NCBI GenBank assembly: GCA_949987705.1
Contig: OX465284.1
Location: forward strand, 105,879,163 to 105,943,162
DNA: 64,000 nucleotides
Source: Thereva unica
Taxonomy: Eukaryota > Arthropoda > Insecta > Diptera > Therevidae
Direction of reading: 5' to 3'
Each line of letters begins with the position of its first letter. Position 1 is the stretch's first letter. A model generated the notes under the pieces. It made no database searches, was not told the DNA's origin, and saw only the letters and a list, made by a program, of their open reading frames with translations. Positions 57,690-64,000 of this stretch are shown here, in pieces. The position numbers and the translations under genes are program-made.

Positions 57690-58920
57690 GAAGGGGCAAC
57701 AAACATGGTGAACACTGCGGCCAAGTTAGGCCTATGTGTACGTACCCCACTAGCGGAACAGACTATCAGCCTTCCGGATGAAGGCAAGAAGGTCTTCAAT
57801 TGATTAAGACCGGATTTGAGAAGGGCTCGAAAACTCTCTGATTAACGTTCTCCTTTTAAACCAGATCAGAGAAGGACATTCACAAAGAATATGTGTGGAG
57901 GTCTCGTCGCCTTCCAAGCAGAGTCGGCATTCTGTCTCTTGAGACAGTCCTAGGTTGTAGAGGTGGTACCGCAGTCATACATGGCCAGTGAGATAACCCA
58001 CCAGCAGCCATAGGTCCGCTCTGTTTAAAATTATAGTGCCCCTTAGGGCAAAGGATCTTATAAGATCTTTATCTTGTCTAAGATCTGGGATTGACTCCCA
58101 ATAGGCTAGATTTATTCCCTTATTCCACTCCTCTATCAAGGTCTTTGAGGTGGACCAAGAGATTCCACAGAAGGGTTCTGGGCCCTAGAGCAACGTCTCA
58201 GACCACTCCCTCGCGAGGCTGTCTGCATCTTCATTCCCCTCGATACCCTAGTGTCCGGGGACCCCGCAGAGCGAGACCACATTTCTTCTGGTCACGCTCT
58301 GGAGTACGTCAAAGCACCCTGCTACTATTTTGGAAGAAAATTTCCACGTTGAGAGTGCCTTTCCTCTCAGCTCAGCTGTCAGAAAAGATTTTAATGTTGG
58401 CGCCTTTCAGACCTTTTTCAAGGTTGAGCCTAGCGCAGGTCGCAATGGCATGAATTTCAGTCTGGAAAATAGAGGGCCACTTACCCATTGCAATCGAGAC
58501 TTAGGAGCTGGGTCCTGCGACACTTTCCATATTTGACCCTTCAGTAAACCAGAGGAGATGTTTTGGATCCCCAGGAAGAATAAGTTCCTCCCACTGAAAA
58601 CAATCCGGGATAATCGCTCTGAATTTCCTTTGGAACCGCAGTTGACTAACCATATGGTCGGATACGCGGCAAATGGAAATGTTCGGGATATTGTTGAGGA
58701 TATCCATGTGTCCTTTGGCCGTATTAGGGACAGTTGGATGAGATCTGAAGTCTCAAAGCACTTATGGCGACGGATTTCCATATGAACAGATGCAAAGGGG
58801 TCAATCCAATGGTTGCCTCCATTGCAGCTATGGGACAAGTCCGCATAGCTCCGGTAATGGAGAGGCAAGCAAGCCGTTGCAGTTTGCTGCACTTGAGGAT
58901 CGACGTGGCCTAGACTTAAT
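57690..58920 (-). mobile_element. LOA/R1-type LINE ORF2 3' end (copy F)
   Basis: The minus strand, from 58,900 downward, reads RLACLSITGAMRTCPIAAME, the block that ends the RT region in LOA/R1 elements. RNase H near 58,200-58,260 reads GIEGNEDADSLARE, with the metal-binding Asp of GNEDAD kept. The C-terminal knuckle near 57,780-58,010 is about 88 percent identical at DNA level to copy A at 3.7 kb. The 3' tail matches copy A to about 57,690. Frameshifts and stops make it inactive. This is the longest LOA copy in the window. Confidence 0.85.
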
Positions 58921-61189
58921 CGCTGGAAAATCTGATCTCAATCATGCCAGCCATGAGTATGGTTTATTGAGTATGCTAATTGAGATATCCTTCACGGCGC
59001 CCAGCCCGTGCCTGAAATATGAAGCAAGGCAACAACAAAAAATAAAGCTTAATTGTTGGGATTGCCCCTCATTTGCAATAAGGTTTCCCTCACAGGGTTC
59101 TTATGAGGCATACCTCACTTCAGTATTACTGATTTTTTTATATGGTTCTCTTAGTATAGCGCAGTGTTTGTGGTTGTTTAGTGTAATGCTGGGCAGTAGT
59201 TGACTTTTACAGATCATCAGCAAAACTTATGTTTATACCTTTCTCTCTTGAACTCAGAGCTATTGACTGTACCTCTCACTCAAAATAATAGGAAGGATCC
59301 GGAACTGCTGGAAACTTATTTGCCTCCCAAAAGCTTTTCCCAGCCCTGGTCTAGTGTTTGTAATCTCACTAGTAAAATTGGTGTGTCATTTTGGTTTTAA
59401 AAAAATTGGCATAATATGGACCCCCATCAACACAAACATTGTAGTGTATTTAAAATATTTTGAGCGTTTCCTATGAAACGTGTTTTTTTTCGGTATCCAA
59501 TTAACGTGGAAAGCTTTTCAACTCAAATTTCCTGCGAAAACATGTCCTTTTTCAAAGGCCTCTGAATCTGTCCATCATTTGATATATATTTCAATACCGA
59601 TTTTACAGCTGTGTTTCATTGAGCGAAAAATGTTCTGGACAGGCTTTACAAACACATCAAAGCATTTTTCAGATAGAAAATTCACAGAATGTGTTTTCAT
59701 GAAAATTTAAAAAAAAAACTCATCAGCAGCCTGAAGCCAGTTATACAGATTTTAAACAAAAAAAGGATATCGTAAAATCAAGCGAACAAAAAAAATATTT
59801 AAACAGCCTAAAGCCATCGAGAATTTTAGGCTTTTTAACAAAAGATTCTATTACTTTCCTTTCCCGTGAAATCGAACGAATACTGGGACTGGGGCGACCA
59901 GTATCTTTATTTATGCCTTGATTTTTCTTAGGGATTTTTCCCTCAGCTTCCAGAATTAAAACAAACATAAAAGGATATCTTGAGATTTCTTCAAGCCAAA
60001 GGAAATTCCCTCTATATTTTTTCACCCCTTTTTCCCAAAAATACAAATAAAACTTTCTCTCCAAAAATATAACATAAAGTTTTTTTCGGGAATTACGGAT
60101 CTCGGACGAAACCCCCTCACCGCCCCCGCACAGCAAAAAGCAAGTAAGTTTAAAATTTTCTTGTTTATTTTTGTTCAAATGTATGTTTTCATCCCTCCCA
60201 CCTCCACCCACCATTTTTCCGCATTTCATTCAACGGAAAATTTCTTATTTCAACTGCTGAAGGCGCGCTCCGAAAAGTTGTTAATTAGAACCTCTCGATC
60301 TCCCAGGCTCCGCGCGCGCCGCATCCTTTCTTTATCTCCATGGGAAAAAGGTAAAATGAATTCCGTGTCAAAGTTCGCTGATTGATTTTTTGTCTTATCC
60401 TTTTCAGGATTCCCTAGTTAACTTTAAACCATAAATAATTGAACAACATCCTTACCCCCACCCCCATCAACCCCAGTACTCTCGCTTAAGGGTGGTGGAA
60501 ATGTATATGAAGAGAATTGGAACTGTGTTCGTTTGTTTCATTATAAATGGGCGGGGGGTGGGGGAGACCTTATACTTCGGGTAATAGAAATTGTTAAAAG
60601 GTAAGGATTCGACAAGTTCTCTGCGGAATCCTCTCTCGGGAGGATCATCCCAGACAAGGAAGAAGGCAATAAAAGTTAGTCGTACAAGCCTTGGGCGCCT
60701 TTTAGTTATTTATTTATTGCTTAATTCTTGCCGTGGAAGTATTTTATTGTTGTTGCTGGGAATGTGTTACTTTTATTGCTTAAGGATACCTGGTCCTGAA
60801 AAGTTATGATGAAATCTGCTTTTTTACATCCTGGGGTGTTTGTTGTTTGCCTTGATGCACAAGGAGAGGGGATATTAGCAATTTATGAAGCCGCAAATTA
60901 ACTTGAGAATGTTTTTTACTTGACACTTTGATATGGCAAAAAAGGATAAGGTAGTTTAATGAAAAGGATAATGGAATATAGTTATGGAAATTCTTTGGTT
61001 TAGATTAACACTAATTTCAGATGCAAAATGTGAAGTCCACAGTGGCACACACTTGGTCTGGTGAACTCTAACCAGGTTCTCTTGTAACGCAGTCGGGGAG
61101 TTGAATTGTGACAAGAATTTTTCCCAGGCTCAAGTGACCGAATACCTACCAGATAGGTATTGCTATTTCTGTATATGGAAATGCTTCCC
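58921..61189. other. Unassigned DNA
   Basis: No gene recognised. The minus-strand frame of 162 codons at 59,741-60,229 is Lys-, Phe- and Gly-rich with no known domain and reads like AT-rich chance sequence. Confidence 0.5.
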
Positions 61190-61430
61190 TGTGCTAAAAA
61201 GATAGGTTGAGTTTCCTTAAACCCTTAATTTTAACTTTAAGTGACGCCAATAAATGTTTCAAAAGAACACATTTTTTTGTAGATCAGAAGGTGATGATGA
61301 ACCCTGCGTTTGAACTCTTGGATACTATAGCAGCTCGGAAATACCGACTGCGAGAGATTATTCCACAGTCCAGTTGTTCTATTTACAAACGAACTCATAT
61401 CTTGTAAGATGTGAAACCCCACTCTTTTAG
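61190..61430 (-). mobile_element. Jockey/CR1-type LINE C-terminal fragment
   Basis: The minus strand reads FVNRTTGLWNNLSQSVFPSC, then YSIQEFKRRVHHHLL. This is the closing block of Jockey/CR1 ORF2 proteins, also seen at 33.15 kb as FRLWNNLPSNF. The 61-codon frame is uninterrupted at 61,237-61,422 but belongs to a truncated element. Confidence 0.75.
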
Positions 61431-61537
61431 GTGGAACTTGCTGCTGTACAATACAAATGCGGTTAAGTACGAAAATGTATCAGGTCTAGTTAGACAACGG
61501 ATGCTGATCTATACTGTACTGTGAATCAGATAGTACG

Positions 61538-61793
61538 TATACATGATGTGTTGTACTTAGGTTGAACTCGAGTTCAACTACATGTAGACGCGAGTCGAGT
61601 TGAATTATGGTCGACTAAGCTCGACCCAGCTATAGCTAACCGCGTTGAGGTGAAATTGTGATTATAGACGCGAGTTAAATAGTTGAGTAGTTGAATTTAG
61701 TTGACAGCCGCATCTCTGTTTTTTGTTTGTGATTGTGACGCGGGTCGAAAATTTAACTCAAGCTCAGCTGAACAATTCAACTCATCATGTATA
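61538..61793. mobile_element. Probable MITE with an internal 18-bp palindrome
   Basis: The ends TATACATGATG (61,538-61,548) and CATCATGTATA (61,783-61,793) are perfect 11-bp inverted repeats. Just inside the left end is the perfect palindrome GTTGAACTCGAGTTCAAC (61,561-61,578). GAGTTGAA, TTCAACT and GACGCGAGT recur throughout. No target duplication resolved. No coding capacity. Confidence 0.6.
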
Positions 61794-62431
61794 GGCAGTA
61801 AGAGGAGGGTAATACAGGTCACCTTCCCAAAGCTCCGTCTTAAGCACCGTTCTGTTGTTGATCATCAAGTTCGAATTCGAAGTTCAAGTTCGTAGTATTG
61901 ACGCTATGCCTCCCGCTAGCAGCAGCCATTATGGGGTCGCCAACCAATGAAAACCGGATCACGATAATAGGAAAGCGACTTGGCGAAATTTATATATTAA
62001 TGAACGAAGGGATGTGGGAGATAAAGACGCCGGCCGAATGCTAGTAGTGCTAATCAGCAAGCGAAAAAAGATAGAGACCCTAGCGATTAAGGTACATGGC
62101 CATGTAGTCGCCACAAAGCCACCCACTGAGGTATTTGCGAAAAATGATTGACAAAAGCTTAAGTTGGGGGCAAACTTGGTAGGCACGGCATCGACATGTG
62201 GAAATTTCAACGCGTCTGCCTTTAATCTATGTAAGTGAGTGAAACCTCCAAAACTCATACATATTTTGCATATTTATTAATATCACACGAAACACTCTTG
62301 AAAAAACCACAAGAACCGAATTTCACTCACACACAACGCGAAATTTATAAACTTTCATACAACATTGTTGGCGGTTGAAGCGCTTAAACTTTTCTTTCTA
62401 TCTTCATCCTCTGAAACTGAAACTGCATCGA
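61794..62431. other. Unassigned DNA
   Basis: No gene recognised. On the plus strand 61,930-62,020 and 62,010-62,150 give short frames (GKRLGEIYILMNEGMWEIKT; VVLISKRKKIETLAIKVHGH) that look protein-like but belong to no family I know. They may be pieces of a pseudogene. Confidence 0.4.
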
Positions 62432-62524
62432 TTAAGCTTGGCGGACACGTTTAAAATCCATTGATCCCCGGGCTTGCTGCTGGTATTTCTGGATGCTGCT
62501 GCCATCGATAGCCACTTCAGGATT
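62432..62524 (-). CDS. Weak candidate terminal exon (30 codons plus stop)
   Basis: On the minus strand an AG acceptor (TTTCATTCACAG) is followed by an open frame reading NPEVAIDGSSIQKYQQQARG, then SMDFKRVRQA and TAA. A second frame of this stretch is also open, which weakens the case. I recognise no family, and no upstream exon was found toward 64,000. It could be chance or the end of a gene lying beyond the window. Confidence 0.18.
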   Translation of the reverse strand, partial: NPEVAIDGSSIQKYQQQARGSMDFKRVRQA

Positions 62525-64000
62525 CTGTGAATGAAACTAGCTGAAACTTGTGCCATATATATCCCCTTAAGTTAAGCGAATCCTGGTTCTAGGAAAAGAT
62601 TAATTAAATAGAAAGCTTTTCCTTCATTAAATTTTTCTCCGAGAATTTTCGTATATAGTTGTAGCTTAAACTGATCTCTCTCTTACACCAACCCAGCAGG
62701 CATTAGTACAACACAACTCATCCCATTCAAGCCCAACCCCAAAAAAAGGACTTTTAGTTAATCCTGAATCCTAGCACTCAAGTAGAAAATTGTTGTAATT
62801 TGTGCAAATAAAATTCTCTTCCTTATTCCTGTCATTGTGTTTGTGTAAAAAAGGAATGGAAAAAAGATTTTTGCATTTCACTGAAACAACGAGGAAATAA
62901 TTAGGAATTCAGGTTACAACAAAAATATATAAAGGAAGAAAAGCTAAATCTCGTCTCGTCAGTTTTTTTTTCTGTAACAAAAGAAATACAAGGAAAAAAA
63001 GGACTTTCTTTTAATAAAACAAGAAGGAAAGTAAAAAAGCTGTAGAAGAAGGTAAGAGCCAGGACTCTCGTTCGTCTCAACCCGAACCCACAAGGATATT
63101 TCTCTGAAGGAGCCACTGAATTGTAAAAATCATTCTTGATTTCTGGTTTCCCACTCGCGCGCAAGCAATGATATATATAAACTTTGACGGTAATCGTCCT
63201 TGGTCCTTGCAAACCGCCTTTTTCTATTATTGTCAATAACTTTATGGAGTGCTTCCTTCGCTCCTAAACCACTTGCAAAAGTTCAATTTTGCTGCAACAT
63301 AAATTTTTTTACGATTTTTCTCCTTGTGATTTTTTTTTGTTGAGAGAGGGAAGAAAAATCTTATCCTTGGCTAGGATGTGTTTTTTTTTGTGGGGGTGTA
63401 GTAACTCTTCTAGAAAAATGGCTTTCAGGAAAAAGGTAAATATTTTCCCTTCCGTGAGTGGAGAGAAGGAACTGAAATAGGTTTTAAAAGTGTAGTTCAA
63501 GACTCTTTTGTTTTTTTTTTTTTGTTATTCGTTTTCATATTTCATAAGTAGATTTATCTATTTAAAAAAAAAAACTTCGTCAACATTTTTATGATGAAGA
63601 AAAAAAAAATGTGAAAATTTCATTTTTAAAATTTTATATATCTTCACGAAAATGCGCAAAGTAATCTTCTTATCGTGGATGATAATACGCAAAAAATAAT
63701 CACAATGAAATTCATTTTATTATCCAAAAAAAAATCATGAATGGGTTTTTTTTATATACATTCAAAAAAATGAATGGAAAAACCTTTTTACCTTTTTTTT
63801 GCAGTCCCCACCTGTCGTCACGTTTCGCTATTTTTGGCAGAGTGTGTGTGTATATATAAATCCAAAGAAATGTTTCAACATAAGCTGGTGGACTTAAAAT
63901 GTTGATTTTGGTATAATCCTACCGCAGGCAAGGGCTTTACTTTAGGCTTCGCTTCTTTTTAAATATTTTATTTCTCAAAAGCAGATTTAGGATAACCAAC
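62525..64000. other. Unassigned AT-rich DNA to the window end
   Basis: No gene recognised. Long A and T runs at 63,300-63,800. The 111-codon minus frame at 62,901-63,236 is Phe-, Ser- and Leu-rich with no known domain. Confidence 0.5.

Noticed and set aside
58407..58892. 161-codon minus-strand frame as a separate gene
   Set aside because: It is part of the LOA copy; the neighbouring frame carries RLACLSITGAMRT, and RNase H follows in the same direction.
59741..60229. 162-codon minus-strand open frame
   Set aside because: Composition is that of AT-rich chance sequence, with no domain, splice context or copy elsewhere in the window.

Overview
The window is a stretch of a repeat-rich, AT-rich animal nuclear genome, most probably an insect and plausibly a dipteran. 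The reasons are one multi-exon gene with GT-AG introns, many decayed non-LTR retrotransposons (including LOA/R1-type copies with an RNase H domain), a mariner transposase remnant, several families of short inverted-repeat elements, and no sign of bacterial operons, CRISPR arrays or rRNA. The species cannot be named from the sequence alone. Only one gene is clearly functional: a SUMO-specific cysteine protease of the Ulp1/SENP1-2 type at 34,146-40,131 (+), with eight coding exons, about 660 residues and every catalytic residue intact. Its sixth intron (35,680-39,224) is full of mobile-element debris: a LOA fragment carrying a nested MITE, a mariner remnant, and a small MITE with TTAA flanks. 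Layout: 1-360 microsatellite and palindromic minisatellite; 0.4-16 kb mostly unassigned DNA with LOA/R1 and other LINE fragments and a tandem pair of fold-back elements (12.9-13.3 kb); 16.5-20.7 kb a MITE family, single and then in tandem array; 22-29 kb LINE fragments hit by two MITEs, one of them a near-identical tandem dimer; 31.7-33.4 kb a decayed Jockey/CR1-type LINE; 34.1-40.3 kb the SUMO protease; 41.2-44.1 kb two LINE remnants, a MITE and two adjacent perfect hairpins; 44.8-47.2 kb two 1-kb inverted-repeat elements in opposite orientation; 48.6-51 kb LINE ORF1 and LOA ORF2 remnants with a hAT-type MITE; 53.0-54.6 kb a 24-bp satellite built on the palindrome CAACGTTG with an exact 347-bp higher-order repeat; 54.9-61.8 kb more LINE fragments and one MITE; 61.8-64 kb unassigned DNA with one weak exon candidate. 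Nothing here shows an operon-like or multi-gene system. The most unusual content is structural: several otherwise unrelated MITE families share one design, a short terminal inverted repeat plus a dense run of one 4-8 bp motif, and the best-preserved have a 3-bp TTA/TAA target duplication like PIF/Harbinger elements. Two separate tandem repeats also carry perfect palindromes in each unit. All family assignments were made by eye from motifs, without database searches.
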